From contig DAITMB010000018.1 in NCBI GenBank assembly GCA_036835375.1, positions 1 through 55,336 of the forward strand: 55,336 nucleotides of DNA. The letters are read 5' to 3'. Source of the DNA: JANQTF01 sp036835375. GTDB taxonomy: Bacteria > Bacteroidota > Bacteroidia > J057. Below are positions 9,780-18,527 of this stretch, piece by piece. The stretch's first letter is position 1. Every line of letters begins with the position of its first letter. Below the pieces are notes generated by a model, which was not told the origin of the DNA, did no database searches, and saw only the letters and a list, made by a program, of their open reading frames with translations. The position numbers were made by a program, and so were the translations under genes.

Positions 9780-10730
9780 TCAGCTTCCCCACACCATGGC
9801 TACCTTGCCTCTGGTGCGCATAGCCTCAATGTAGCCGATGGCTTCGGGGATTTCCTGATATGGATATGTTTTTTCGATGTGAACGCTCAAAGTGCCGGAT
9901 TGAATCATAGCGGCCAATGTGTCCAGATCCTTTGTGTTGGATTTTGCAGTGAATTGGGTGAACGGGAATTTGCTCAGGGCACTTTTCATGAGCACTGCGA
10001 GCGTGAGGCTCACGGTAGTGAAGCCCACCAACACGCCTCGCTCGCCCATGCGGCGGAAGTCCCGGTGAAAAAGGTTGCCATGGGTGTCCAGGACCAAGTT
10101 ATATTTTTCGCTGTGGTGATGAATGTTTTCCATGTCGTGGGCAATCACCTGATCGGCACCCAGTGACCTGACAAAATCAACATTTCTGTGGGAGCAGACG
10201 GCAGTTACCTTGGCACCAAGTCCCTTGGCGATTTGAACAGCGAGGTGACCTACCCCACCTGATGAACCATTGATCAGGACCGATTCGCCTTTTTTGAGTT
10301 GACCGTGGGTGATGAGCGCCTGCAAAGCGGTCAATCCAGCGATGGGAACGCTGGCCATCTCGGAAAAATCTGTGCCTTCTGGCATGATGGCGCATGCGTG
10401 GCCCGGTGCGCAAATGTATTCGGCAAAAGCACCGCCTTGAAGGAACTCACCAAATACTCGATCTCCCGTTTTTACGTGTTTTACCCCAGCTCCTACGCCT
10501 TCGGCAATTCCTGCAAAATCAGCTCCCAAAATCTTATCCCGGGGCTTGAGCAACCCGAAAGATAGCCGTGCAAAATAAGGCTTTCCCCGAAGGATATGCC
10601 AGTCTACAGGATTCACCGAATTTGCCATCACCCTCACCAAGATGTGATCATCTTTCAAGGTTGGTTTCTCCACCTCTTCCATTCTGAGCACTTCTGGGCC
10701 TCCGTACTGCGTCTTTGTGAAAGCTTTCAT
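9780..10730 (-). CDS. Zinc-free MDR-family NADPH oxidoreductase (quinone oxidoreductase-like)
   Basis: This is a 316-residue protein starting at 10730 (MKAFTKTQYGGPEVLRMEEV); the longer frame to 10853 would add 41 residues without family resemblance. The N-terminal GroES-like part contains NSVNPVDWHILRG and GADFAGIAEGVGAGVK, and the NADPH-binding Rossmann part contains GSSGGVGHLAVQIAKGLGAK. No structural zinc cysteines are present, which fits quinone reductase or enone reductase members of the medium-chain superfamily. It likely reduces a quinone or an alpha,beta-unsaturated carbonyl in the cytoplasm. It stands alone between intergenic regions. Confidence 0.85.
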   Translation of the reverse strand: MKAFTKTQYGGPEVLRMEEVEKPTLKDDHILVRVMANSVNPVDWHILRGKPYFARLSFGLLKPRDKILGADFAGIAEGVGAGVKHVKTGDRVFGEFLQGGAFAEYICAPGHACAIMPEGTDFSEMASVPIAGLTALQALITHGQLKKGESVLINGSSGGVGHLAVQIAKGLGAKVTAVCSHRNVDFVRSLGADQVIAHDMENIHHHSEKYNLVLDTHGNLFHRDFRRMGERGVLVGFTTVSLTLAVLMKSALSKFPFTQFTAKSNTKDLDTLAAMIQSGTLSVHIEKTYPYQEIPEAIGYIEAMRTRGKVAMVWGS

Positions 10731-11724
10731 ACTAGATATTGACTGTTGATCACTGCTGTGCATACACTGCTGACTCAGTTTCTCTCCTAGATTAGGATGC
10801 ATTGGCGACCATTTCCTCGCTGTGCGCTCAAACAAACCCATCCTTCCCAGCAACCCATCTTGTCGAAAAAGATGCGTTTTACCTCGCGCAGACTTTTACT
10901 TACACCACATGAGAAGATCGTAGCAATGAAAAGTGCGGTCTGGGGAAGATGCGGAGGGCTCAAGGATGGATGCTGAGTTGAATGGTTGGGAAATTCAGAA
11001 AAAATCTACACATCTCGCTAAGGCAATCTCTATTCATGAGCCATTTCCACCAAGCAACCAGTAGGTTTGATGAACAGCAGAACTTGTGACATCTCCCAAT
11101 ATTTTTGATGGATAATCTTCTGCATCAGCCGCAGTCGCTGTATCGTCACCTATCGCGGTGGATTCATTGGGGCTGAATTTTCCTTGCACGAGAGAAGTAT
11201 GAAAAAGACAGCCACATAAAATAATCTTTTCATCGCAGGTCCATTTGCGTGCGTTGTGTCCAAGATTGCCAACTCCCGCGAATTTCCGAAGCTGTATCAG
11301 CGATGTACGAATATTCAGTAGTCTCTCCGCTAGAATTTTCGATTGACGAGCAGCTCTGAAGTGCCCCTGCACGATTTCGCTTCTATCGGTCGTAAACACC
11401 AGACCTTGGATAGATCGGCAGCCAGCCCATTTCAAATGGTTCCAATAAGGGAATATGGAAAACAAACCACCTATGCTAGCACAACAAGCGGGATGGAAAT
11501 GAGGAATTTACTGTATAAAAACCAATTCTCTGGCAAAAGGCGGCGACAAACTCTCCCTTTGTAGGGTAAGGGTAATTAGCTGATAATCGTGATTTCGTTT
11601 TTTTTAATTGTGCCCCAAAATATCACTTTCTCATCGTTGTGAATGTTGGATTTTATCAAGTAACTTAATTTGAAGAACCTTATCTCGCACTGTTTTCGAT
11701 CCACGATCTCCTAATCTCCCTGCA
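10731..11724. other. Long intergenic region, mostly non-coding
   Basis: Apart from the frameshifted lipoprotein remnant (11034-11233) I see no convincing gene here. The 143-residue frame on the minus strand (11034-11465) looks like protein only in its last third. Upstream of the 11725 gene, TTG at 11646-11648 and TAATTTG at 11666-11672 form a weak Bacteroidota-like promoter (the -7 box is one base short). Confidence 0.5.
11034..11233 (-). pseudogene. Frameshifted small lipoprotein remnant
   Basis: An ATG at 11233 opens MKRLFYVAVFFILLSCKENS, a textbook lipoprotein signal with the cysteine at residue 16, but this frame stops at 11150 after 27 residues. In another frame the sequence continues to 11034 as TAADAEDYPSKILGDVTSSA and VHQTYWLLGGNGS, which looks like a real protein end. 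I read this as one gene broken by an indel between about 11150 and 11185. An alternative is a genuine 27-residue lipopeptide. The ATG overlaps the TGA of another short open frame upstream on the same strand (ATGA), so more decayed coding sequence may precede it. No family recognised. Confidence 0.45.
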
Positions 11725-14511
11725 ATGAGACTCTCCTGCACAATCCTCCTGCTACTGGCTACTTTGCCAGTATTCTCTCAAATTGGCCTTGGTGAAATTG
11801 AGGAACAAATATACTCCAACCAGGCCGGGGCAAAGACCATGGTTTGGAACGACCTTCTTCCTGTGGGAAACGACTTGTTGCTGGCAGGCCAGAGTTCTAG
11901 CCCTGGCGGTCTGGGCATGTATCTGGCCCGATACGAGGATTCGGGCTTGTTGCTCTGGGATACGGTGCTTAGCACCTCCGCCAACAGCGCCCTTGGCTGG
12001 CTTGTGGCCGATGCTCAAAACCATCGCTATGCTGTTGGCGCTGAGGTGATTGGAAGTTCCGATGAGCGCCAGATTCACCTGATCAAACTGGACGACAACA
12101 ATCAGTTTGTATGGCAAACTACCTATCGGGGGCCCGACAACCTCTCTGCCGCTACCACCGATGTGCAACTTGTCGGAAGCTATCTCTATCTCTGCGGGCA
12201 GCAGGAAAGCAACAGCTCCAGCCAGTCATTCGTTGCCAAATTTGACCTCAATGGCAACCTGGTCTGGGAGCGAGCATTTGCCCCCGGACTACCTACTTTC
12301 CTGAGTCGCCTCGCCGTGGATGCAGCAGGCAATGTTACGGCGGTGGGCTCGGCAGATAATGCCCAATCCTTTTTGGTTCTGCAGTATGACAGTGCGGGGA
12401 CCCTTTCCTGGCAATATCCGGCGTCGCTCAGCAGCAACCTCACTCAATACCTGGCAGATGTTGCTATGGATTCTGACGGAAACATCTACGCGGTGGGAAC
12501 ACGGGAAAGCGGCGTATTCGAAGCCGATATCATTACCCTGAAACTCAGCCCGGCAGGGGTAGTTGTGTGGGAAAAAATGGTGAACAACCAAGACCAAAAC
12601 GAGGGCCGGAGAATTCGATTCGCGCCCGACGGGAGCCTTTACACCCTCGGCAACCTCAGCAATGGCGCGTTGGCCCTTGTTGTTCATTACGACACGGCGG
12701 GAAATTCCCTTTGGACAGAATCCTTTCAGGTGGGTGATCAGCCCTTGGTGTCGGAGGCAGTGGTGGACGCAGCTGGCAACTTGCTGGTAGCTGTCGAAGA
12801 TTTCGATTCCATCGGGGTGGTCCGAATTGATGCGGCTGGAAACGTGGACGGCAGAAAAACCTATGGTCTGGAGGTGGCGAATTATGTTGGAGGAGCCGAA
12901 CTGGTTAACAATACCCTTTGGATACTCGGCAACGGCAATGATCGCAGGGAGGCACAACTCATCGGGCTGCACCCTGAAAGCCTGCTCGAAACCATGCGTG
13001 AAACTAGAAATGGATTGCCGCTCAGCGATGCTAGACCGGGCGCTTTAGTCGATAATGGTGACGACTTTTATAGATATAAATGGCTATCCGCCTTTTCCGA
13101 CGACGGTGATTCTGCTGTTTTTACGACCCTCCAATATGACCATGAGAACCAATTGAAGTGGGAGCGATCCCTCAAATACAAGACCGTGATTCCCAGTTAT
13201 CCTTTTCTGGCTGCCGATGCAAATGACAACGTGGTGGGCTTGTTTCAGAACGGGCGCAATGTGGAAGGAGGGCAGTTGGGATTGGTTAAGTACGATTCTT
13301 CCGGGAATCAGGTATTTCTCAACCTGCTGGGAGGGACAGATTTGTTGCGGGCTGGTGGCCTCGTCCTTGACCCCGCCAGCAATATCTTTGTAGCTGCCCA
13401 CAACGCCACCAAGCGAGAAATGGAACTTTCGCGCTTTGATGCCACAGGAGCATTGCAGTGGACAGTCCCTTACAAAAGTCCAGCGAGCAACGCTGTTTCC
13501 ATTCCCCTTCACCTGGAGCGGACCCCGCAGGGCAAGCTCGTGATTGCTGCTATTCACAGAGGTCTGAGCAACGACAATGAGCTACACCTGTTTCAATACA
13601 GCGCCACAGGTACACTGGAGTGGCAGGCAGATGTCGCCACGCAGGCAGGTAACGTTGTTACATTTTCAGGCATGAAAATCCTTGGAAACGGTGATATCAT
13701 TATCTTCGGAGCCTCCACCATTTTGCAGTACGCTGCTGCCAGATTTGACACGCAGGGCAATAGAATTTGGCTTCACGAAGGCAACAACCCTTTTAGTGGC
13801 GCGCCAATAAGTATGGCTGTACATGAAGTCTTTGAAGAAACCTCGACATTCCTCTGCTTCTCTACTAATAGTCATGTTTATGTTCAAGCCCTAGATAACG
13901 ATGGCGCGCAGACAAAGGAGGGAGAGTTTTCCATTTCTTCTTCAGGCACCTTTTACTTCCCCCGTTTTACCTTCATCAAAGATGATCATTGGTTGATTAT
14001 TTGCGGGGAACATTATATGCCTGAAAATCGGCCAGTTCCTTTTGAAATGTCTATAAATATGCTGGATTTAGACCTTTTTGAATCCCGTATTGACAGTTTT
14101 ACAACAGCGCAGATTCGCGCTTCCATCCCGACAAAGATTTACAATAATGATGGATACTTTACCGCCTATCTCACAGGAGACCTTTCCCTAGGTCAAGGCC
14201 CGAGATCCATCCTAATCCGATCCTTTTTAGCCTTAATTGGAAGCATCGAAGATGACCTCTCCCAATACCAACTGAAAGTATTTCCCAATCCCACCAACAA
14301 CGAAGTGTTCATCGAATGTGACCTGCCGGGCATTTACCGTGTGAGCCTCATAGACCTGCAAGGCCGGGAACTACATTCCTTTGCACCGCAGATTTTGCAA
14401 ATTGGCGGTCGCATGGAACTCGTGCTTCCTCCGGGAGTCGCTCCTGGCCTTTATCTTCTTAGCGTTATCACGGGTGAAAAAACAGCTTATCGGCGGCTGC
14501 TCGTGAAGTGA
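11725..14511 (+). CDS. Large secreted repeat protein with T9SS type A sorting domain
   Basis: This is a 928-residue protein with signal peptide MRLSCTILLLLATLPVFSQ. The body is made of repeated units of the delta-60/SBBP kind (for example DSDGNIYAVGTRES ... DIITLKLSPAGVVVWEK; APDGSLYTLGNLSN; DAAGNVTAVGSAD), predicted to form one or more beta-propellers. Residues from about 850 to the end form the T9SS sorting domain (LKVFPNPTNNEVFIECDL, GLYLLSVITGEK, RRLLVK). It should be secreted to the surface or medium; function unknown. The caspase-family gene at 33503 carries the same sort of propeller repeats. Confidence is high for the architecture, none for a role. Confidence 0.85.
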   Translation: MRLSCTILLLLATLPVFSQIGLGEIEEQIYSNQAGAKTMVWNDLLPVGNDLLLAGQSSSPGGLGMYLARYEDSGLLLWDTVLSTSANSALGWLVADAQNHRYAVGAEVIGSSDERQIHLIKLDDNNQFVWQTTYRGPDNLSAATTDVQLVGSYLYLCGQQESNSSSQSFVAKFDLNGNLVWERAFAPGLPTFLSRLAVDAAGNVTAVGSADNAQSFLVLQYDSAGTLSWQYPASLSSNLTQYLADVAMDSDGNIYAVGTRESGVFEADIITLKLSPAGVVVWEKMVNNQDQNEGRRIRFAPDGSLYTLGNLSNGALALVVHYDTAGNSLWTESFQVGDQPLVSEAVVDAAGNLLVAVEDFDSIGVVRIDAAGNVDGRKTYGLEVANYVGGAELVNNTLWILGNGNDRREAQLIGLHPESLLETMRETRNGLPLSDARPGALVDNGDDFYRYKWLSAFSDDGDSAVFTTLQYDHENQLKWERSLKYKTVIPSYPFLAADANDNVVGLFQNGRNVEGGQLGLVKYDSSGNQVFLNLLGGTDLLRAGGLVLDPASNIFVAAHNATKREMELSRFDATGALQWTVPYKSPASNAVSIPLHLERTPQGKLVIAAIHRGLSNDNELHLFQYSATGTLEWQADVATQAGNVVTFSGMKILGNGDIIIFGASTILQYAAARFDTQGNRIWLHEGNNPFSGAPISMAVHEVFEETSTFLCFSTNSHVYVQALDNDGAQTKEGEFSISSSGTFYFPRFTFIKDDHWLIICGEHYMPENRPVPFEMSINMLDLDLFESRIDSFTTAQIRASIPTKIYNNDGYFTAYLTGDLSLGQGPRSILIRSFLALIGSIEDDLSQYQLKVFPNPTNNEVFIECDLPGIYRVSLIDLQGRELHSFAPQILQIGGRMELVLPPGVAPGLYLLSVITGEKTAYRRLLVK

Positions 14512-14695
14512 GAGTAGCCTTCTTAGTGTGCGGTTCTAGTCGATTCTAGTCGATACGGTGCTTGCCACTCCCCTTCCTAGGGTGAAAGAGCCAAAAGGTA
14601 AATATTTTCAGTAGGGGTTCCGAAGATGGCGATGATCTGCTTGTGGACGACGGTGAGGTGGAGGGTTTAGCGCTGGATGGGTTGCCCGGGGGTAG

Positions 14696-14875
14696 CTATG
14701 GTGAGTAGGGAGATTCCTTCAAAGCATTGAAATACCCATCAGTCAACGAACACACACAAAGTTTAGCTTCTCCCTTATCTCCTAAAGCAAACAGCTCTTT
14801 CGTTTCTTGAATGAACGCTTTTCGGTTCCCTAACAAATCCAATACTTCGTTGGTGTCCCCTAAGATTCTTTCCAT
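14696..14875 (-). pseudogene. Truncated PIN-domain toxin (VapC-like) fragment
   Basis: A 59-residue frame starts MERILGDTNEVLDLLGNRKA and continues ELFALGDKGEAKLCVCSLTD before losing family resemblance and stopping. The DTN with its aspartate at residue 7, followed by a DLLxxR segment, is the typical first metal-binding strand of PIN ribonuclease toxins, which are normally about 130-140 residues long; more than half is gone here, including the other acidic residues. Its ATG overlaps the last base of the antitoxin stop (TAATG), the usual operon arrangement. It cannot be an active nuclease. Confidence 0.7.
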
Positions 14876-15119
14876 TAGTCATATTTCTCTGATAGAAAAT
14901 CTCCATACTCCTTCTGCTCAGAAACTTCGTTTAGGCCAATTACGCCTGCCAAGCTTTCTACCACAATGGACTGATTTCTACCTTTTCCGCTTGGGAACCA
15001 GTAAGCGCAGACAAGTAGCTTTCTATTAGTTTTGACAAACTGATATTTCGTTCTATGGCATACAGCTTTGCTCGCTGAATTATACTAGAGCCTAACTTTA
15101 AGGTGAGCTAAGAATCCAT
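14875..15119 (-). pseudogene. Broken DUF6364-like antitoxin of the PIN toxin
   Basis: From an ATG at 15119 the reading is MDS, then a TAG (15108-15110), then LTLKLGSSIIQRAKLYAIER and NISLSKLIESYLSALTG. The frame is lost again by an apparent one-base deletion near 14962-14965 and resumes as VVESLAGVIGLNEVSEQKEY with GDFLSEKYD and a stop. With an AAG lysine codon in place of TAG and one base restored, it gives an 81-residue ribbon-helix-helix-like antitoxin of the DUF6364 type, ending one base into the PIN toxin start. GTATAAA occurs twice just upstream (about 15140-15165, reverse strand), which could be the old operator. Confidence 0.7.
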
Positions 15120-15192
15120 TTTTATGAATTTATACGTACAAATTTTATCACTTTATACGCATTTGTGAATGGTTCCTTTATTTCTTTTACTA

Positions 15193-15327
15193 GCGGGCAA
15201 GGGCCAAGTATAAGCGTAGTGCGGGACTTCGGAGCGATTCACTGTTTGCCAACCACAAATTTTCTAAGGAGTTGGAAAGCTCAATTTTAGAGGTTCAGCC
15301 CGCTTTACGCCTATACATTGTTGAGCA
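15193..15327 (-). repeat. attC-like imperfect inverted-repeat element
   Basis: The arms 15209-15225 and 15299-15315 pair at 14 of 17 positions, and an inner pair CCAAC (15249-15253) / GTTGG (15271-15275) sits near the tip. On the minus strand the element begins with GCTCAAC (15320-15326), which fits the integron R'' box RYYYAAC, and lies 10 nt after the stop of the gene fragment at 15337-15567, as an attC site does in a gene cassette. The opposite box (CTTGGCC, 15202-15208) does not fit GTTRRRY, so the site is degenerate or belongs to another repeat family. The inner segment resembles, from memory only, a dispersed repeat of Bacteroidota genomes. Confidence 0.5.
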
Positions 15328-15336
15328 ATCTTTTTT

Positions 15337-15567
15337 TTATTTTTCTTCTTCATCAAATCCGTCAAATCCCATCATTTTCATGGTCGGACAGTTGCTTACT
15401 ATCAAGTCAAATTTCGCAATTCCGTTAACCGTGGTCAGATATTCAACTCTGTCAAATGATTGATTCTTATAGGTCAATTTATAATTGAAGTCGTCAATCT
15501 TATCAATCTTAAGTCTGGATTTTTGGTCGCTTGACTTTGCTTGAGAGATTCTTAGCTCAAGCCCTAT
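15337..15567 (-). pseudogene. C-terminal fragment of an unknown protein
   Basis: A 76-codon open frame without a start codon follows an in-frame TAG. It reads LELRISQAKSSDQKSRLKID, then KIDDFNYKLTYKNQSFDR, VEYLTTVNGIAKFDLI, and ends VSNCPTMKMMGFDGFDEEEK. The lysine/aspartate-rich, AT-rich composition looks like true coding sequence from an accessory gene. The attC-like element follows 10 nt after the stop, so this may be the tail of a cassette gene whose 5' part was deleted. Family not recognised. Confidence 0.5.
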
Positions 15568-15635
15568 CTAATGGTCTGTTAATGAAATTGTTTTAAAAAA
15601 TTTATTCGGCGTTCGATTCCAACGGTCCGTAAAAT

Positions 15636-15827
15636 GTGGATGCCGTATCGCATATTTCAAATCTCGGGTCAATACCTGAAATACTACCCATTCACGTGGC
15701 TGTCCTGCTCACCTATATGGAAATGCTGGGCAAACCGAAAGGAATCATCATCAACTTCAATTGTGCCCATATTTTCAAACTTGGTCAAAAGACAATGGTA
15801 AATGAACTATACGCCAATCTCCCTTAA
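15636..15827 (+). pseudogene. C-terminal remnant of a GxxExxY-family protein
   Basis: The frame (formal GTG at 15636) becomes protein-like from IPEILPIHVAVLLTYMEM, then GKPKGIIINFNCAHIFK, GQKTMVNELYANLP and stop. The order LLTYM..GKPKG.IINFN..IF..GQKTMVN is the usual end of GxxExxY proteins (about 125-135 residues). The N-terminal two thirds, including the GxxExxY motif itself, cannot be found upstream, so only the tail remains. Confidence 0.55.
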
Positions 15828-16191
15828 GAATAAACCCACACAGTCGCATCCCTCCATTTCCTATGCCCCTATATGCCTAATGTGGTTCCGGTCAATTACT
15901 TCACTTGAGTAGATACCGATTTTTCAGCGATCCTACTGTCGTTCATTTCATTATCAAAATTCATCCCACATTCAAATAACCTGTCAACCCTGTGATCGAT
16001 CAAGCTATCGGGGGTCGCCGCAATGGCGTCGATAGCAAAGGAAATAGCATCCTCTGCACCCTTCCGCTCACCCAAAGCTTTGGGAACTCAATGGGAACAC
16101 CAACGAAACTTATCTGACCGTGTCCCCGTGTGGTGCAGTTGCATGAATGCGACCGCGCCCATGAATCAACGATTCCATCAGGCCGACTTCT

Positions 16192-16680
16192 CTATCCTTC
16201 TAGCAGACAATCCACAGTGATCTTGAGGAAGACGAGGATATCGCCCAGGTGTTTGGGGCTGATGGAGTCGGATTCTTCGTCACGCACGATGTCGAAGACT
16301 TCTTCGAGCAGGGCTTTCTGTGGGTGTCCTTGAAGGATGGCGGCGATGCCTTCGGCAGAGATGTCGCCTTGCTCGCTGGTGAGGCGCTCCAATAATGGCT
16401 CGTTTTGGAGACGGATTTTCTCAAGGATGTCTTCGGTGACTTCACCGAGGGGCTCTTCGCTGTGGCGCTCCATCGCGTGCCACACCGCTACGCCAAAAAA
16501 TAGCAATACTTCATGCTCTTCTTCGCTGAAGTCGTCGCCACCCATTTCATCCAAAAATGCGGCAAGCAATGGCTGTTCCTCACTGAATCGATCGATGATC
16601 GGCTCCAATTCCTCCTCCGGGTCCATGTTCTCCAGATGGGTCAGAACATCTTGAAAGTCGTCTGCGGTGATGGTATTCAT
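16192..16680 (-). CDS. Acidic helical protein of unknown function
   Basis: This is a 162-residue soluble protein, very rich in Glu and Asp and poor in basic residues (MNTITADDFQDVLTHLENMD, PEEELEPIIDRFSEEQPLLA). It is predicted to be all alpha-helical with amphipathic repeats (ITADDF..VLTHL; ISAEGIAAILQGHPQ), and lacks a signal peptide, membrane segment and cysteine motif. Codon use is like the core genes rather than the AT-rich remnants next to it, so I think it is a real gene. It sits alone between the decayed region and pgi (opposite strand). I recognise no family. Confidence 0.6.
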   Translation of the reverse strand: MNTITADDFQDVLTHLENMDPEEELEPIIDRFSEEQPLLAAFLDEMGGDDFSEEEHEVLLFFGVAVWHAMERHSEEPLGEVTEDILEKIRLQNEPLLERLTSEQGDISAEGIAAILQGHPQKALLEEVFDIVRDEESDSISPKHLGDILVFLKITVDCLLEG

Positions 16681-16874
16681 GTGCGAATATAGATTGGAGC
16701 GTGTGTAGGGAAGCTAAAGTCATGTTACAAAGCCATGCCGGGCCGAAATACCTGCCGCTGGCAAGGGAAAATCCAGGCATAACCAATTTTAAATGGATCT
16801 GTCCCGTCTTTTCACGCCAAACTTACTTCTTTTCGGGATAAGGATTAATTTGCCTACCACAAATACTTCCCAAC

Positions 16875-18527
16875 ATGATGCTCCCCTCGATCCAACCCAC
16901 CCAAACGAAAGCCTGGCAAGCACTGGCCGCTCACCATCTGGAAATGAAGCGCGTCCACATGAAAGACTTGTTTGCGGCTGATCCGCAGCGTTTTGAGCGA
17001 TTTCACTGCCGATTTGAGGACTTGCTCCTGGACTTTTCGAAAAATATCATCACAGACAAGACCCTCGAGATTCTGCTTCAACTCGCCACAGAGTGCGAGC
17101 TGCCCACGGCGATCAAAGCCATGTATGAGGGAGCGCCCATCAATCGGACCGAAGACCGTGCTGTGCTCCACGTCGCCCTGCGAAACAGGAGCGATCGGCC
17201 CATTTTGGTGGATGGCGTGGATGTGATGCCCGAAGTGCGGGAGGTGCTGGATCGCATGGAGCGATTTACCGAAGCGCTTCACAGCGGACAGTGGCAGGGA
17301 TACACCGGCAAAAAAATCGATACCATCGTCAACATCGGCATTGGCGGCTCTGACTTGGGGCCCGTCATGGTCACCGAAGCCCTGAAACCTTATTGGGTGC
17401 CGGGCATACAGGTACACTTCGTGTCGAATGTCGATGCCACCCACATTGCCGAAGTGCTGCGCGTGGTCAATCCTGAGACGACCCTCTGGATGATCGCTTC
17501 GAAGACCTTTACGACCCAGGAGACCATGACCAATGCGCACACAGCGCGAGATTGGTTCCTCCAAACGGCGGTGGACGAAGCGCATGTCGCCAAACATTTT
17601 GTAGCACTTTCCACCAATTTGGAGGCGGTCAAAGCCTTTGGGATCGATTCCGAAAACATCTTTGGGTTTTGGGACTGGGTAGGCGGCCGCTATTCCCTGT
17701 GGTCGGCGATTGGGCTGAGCATTGCCGCAACGGTCGGTTTTCCGCGTTTTCGGGAGCTGCTGGAGGGCGCTCATTCGATGGACGAGCATTTTCGGACGGC
17801 TACTTTCCGAGAAAATTTACCAGTGCTCCTGGCGGTGATCGGAATTTGGTATAACAACTTTTTTGGTGCTGATACCGAAGCCATCTTGCCTTACGACCAG
17901 TATATGCACCGATTTTCGGCCTATTTCCAGCAAGGAAACATGGAGTCCAATGGCAAATACGTGGGGCGAAATGGCCAGCCGGTGTCTTGGCAAACGGGTC
18001 CGGTGATCTGGGGTGAGCCCGGCACCAATGGCCAACATGCCTTTTATCAGCTGATTCACCAGGGAACCAAGATCGTCCCTTGCGACTTTCTGGCACCTGC
18101 TGTGAGCCACAATCCCATCGGAGACCATCACCCGAAGCTCCTGGCCAATTTCTTCGCACAGACAGAGGCGCTTCTAATGGGCAAAACAAAACAAAGCGTG
18201 GAAGCCGAACTCGCTGCGAGCGGAAGCTCCCCTGAAGAAGTCGCAGAACTAGCTCCTTTCAAGGTTTTTGCAGGAAATCGCCCCACAAATAGCCTTCTCT
18301 TTCGCCAGCTCACCCCCCGAATGCTGGGCATTTTGCTGGCCATGTACGAACACAAAATTTTTGTGCAGGGCGTGATCTGGAACATCTACAGCTTTGATCA
18401 ATGGGGCGTGGAGCTGGGCAAACAACTCGCCAAAGGCATTTTGCCTGAACTGATGCAGTCCGGCACCGTCGCCAGCCACGACAGCTCTACCAATGGCTTG
18501 ATCAACGCGTGGAAAGCCATGCGATGA
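16875..18527 (+). CDS. pgi: Glucose-6-phosphate isomerase
   Basis: This is a 550-residue enzyme interconverting glucose 6-phosphate and fructose 6-phosphate in the cytoplasm. It shows the eukaryote/enterobacterial-type length and motifs: VNIGIGGSDLGPVM (sugar-phosphate site), SKTFTTQETMTN, FGFWDWVGGRYSLWSAIGLS (family signature), the GxxTNGQHAFYQLIHQG segment with the catalytic His, and the C-terminal LGKQLAKGI with the active-site lysine region. A second ATG follows at 16878. The gene is monocistronic in appearance, with the acidic protein divergent upstream. Identification is firm. Confidence 0.97.
   Translation: MMLPSIQPTQTKAWQALAAHHLEMKRVHMKDLFAADPQRFERFHCRFEDLLLDFSKNIITDKTLEILLQLATECELPTAIKAMYEGAPINRTEDRAVLHVALRNRSDRPILVDGVDVMPEVREVLDRMERFTEALHSGQWQGYTGKKIDTIVNIGIGGSDLGPVMVTEALKPYWVPGIQVHFVSNVDATHIAEVLRVVNPETTLWMIASKTFTTQETMTNAHTARDWFLQTAVDEAHVAKHFVALSTNLEAVKAFGIDSENIFGFWDWVGGRYSLWSAIGLSIAATVGFPRFRELLEGAHSMDEHFRTATFRENLPVLLAVIGIWYNNFFGADTEAILPYDQYMHRFSAYFQQGNMESNGKYVGRNGQPVSWQTGPVIWGEPGTNGQHAFYQLIHQGTKIVPCDFLAPAVSHNPIGDHHPKLLANFFAQTEALLMGKTKQSVEAELAASGSSPEEVAELAPFKVFAGNRPTNSLLFRQLTPRMLGILLAMYEHKIFVQGVIWNIYSFDQWGVELGKQLAKGILPELMQSGTVASHDSSTNGLINAWKAMR

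Larger units (their letters stand above)
14512..16191. other. AT-rich decayed accessory region
   Basis: This 1.7-kb stretch has visibly lower G+C than its neighbours and no intact gene. It holds the broken toxin-antitoxin pair, the attC-like element, two gene tails, and one more open minus-strand frame without a start (15896-16087; GERKGAEDAISFAIDAIA ... HRVDRLFECGMNFDNEM) that may be another remnant. TCTAGTCGAT occurs twice in a row near 14535-14555. No integrase or transposase is seen. Confidence 0.6.

Noticed and set aside
14530..14556. Direct repeat TCTAGTCGAT twice as possible attachment site
   Set aside because: Only two adjacent 10-mers with no integrase or element end nearby.
15608..15625. 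GTTCGATTCC, like a tRNA T-loop
   Set aside because: The flanking bases do not form the T stem, and no anticodon or acceptor arm is present.
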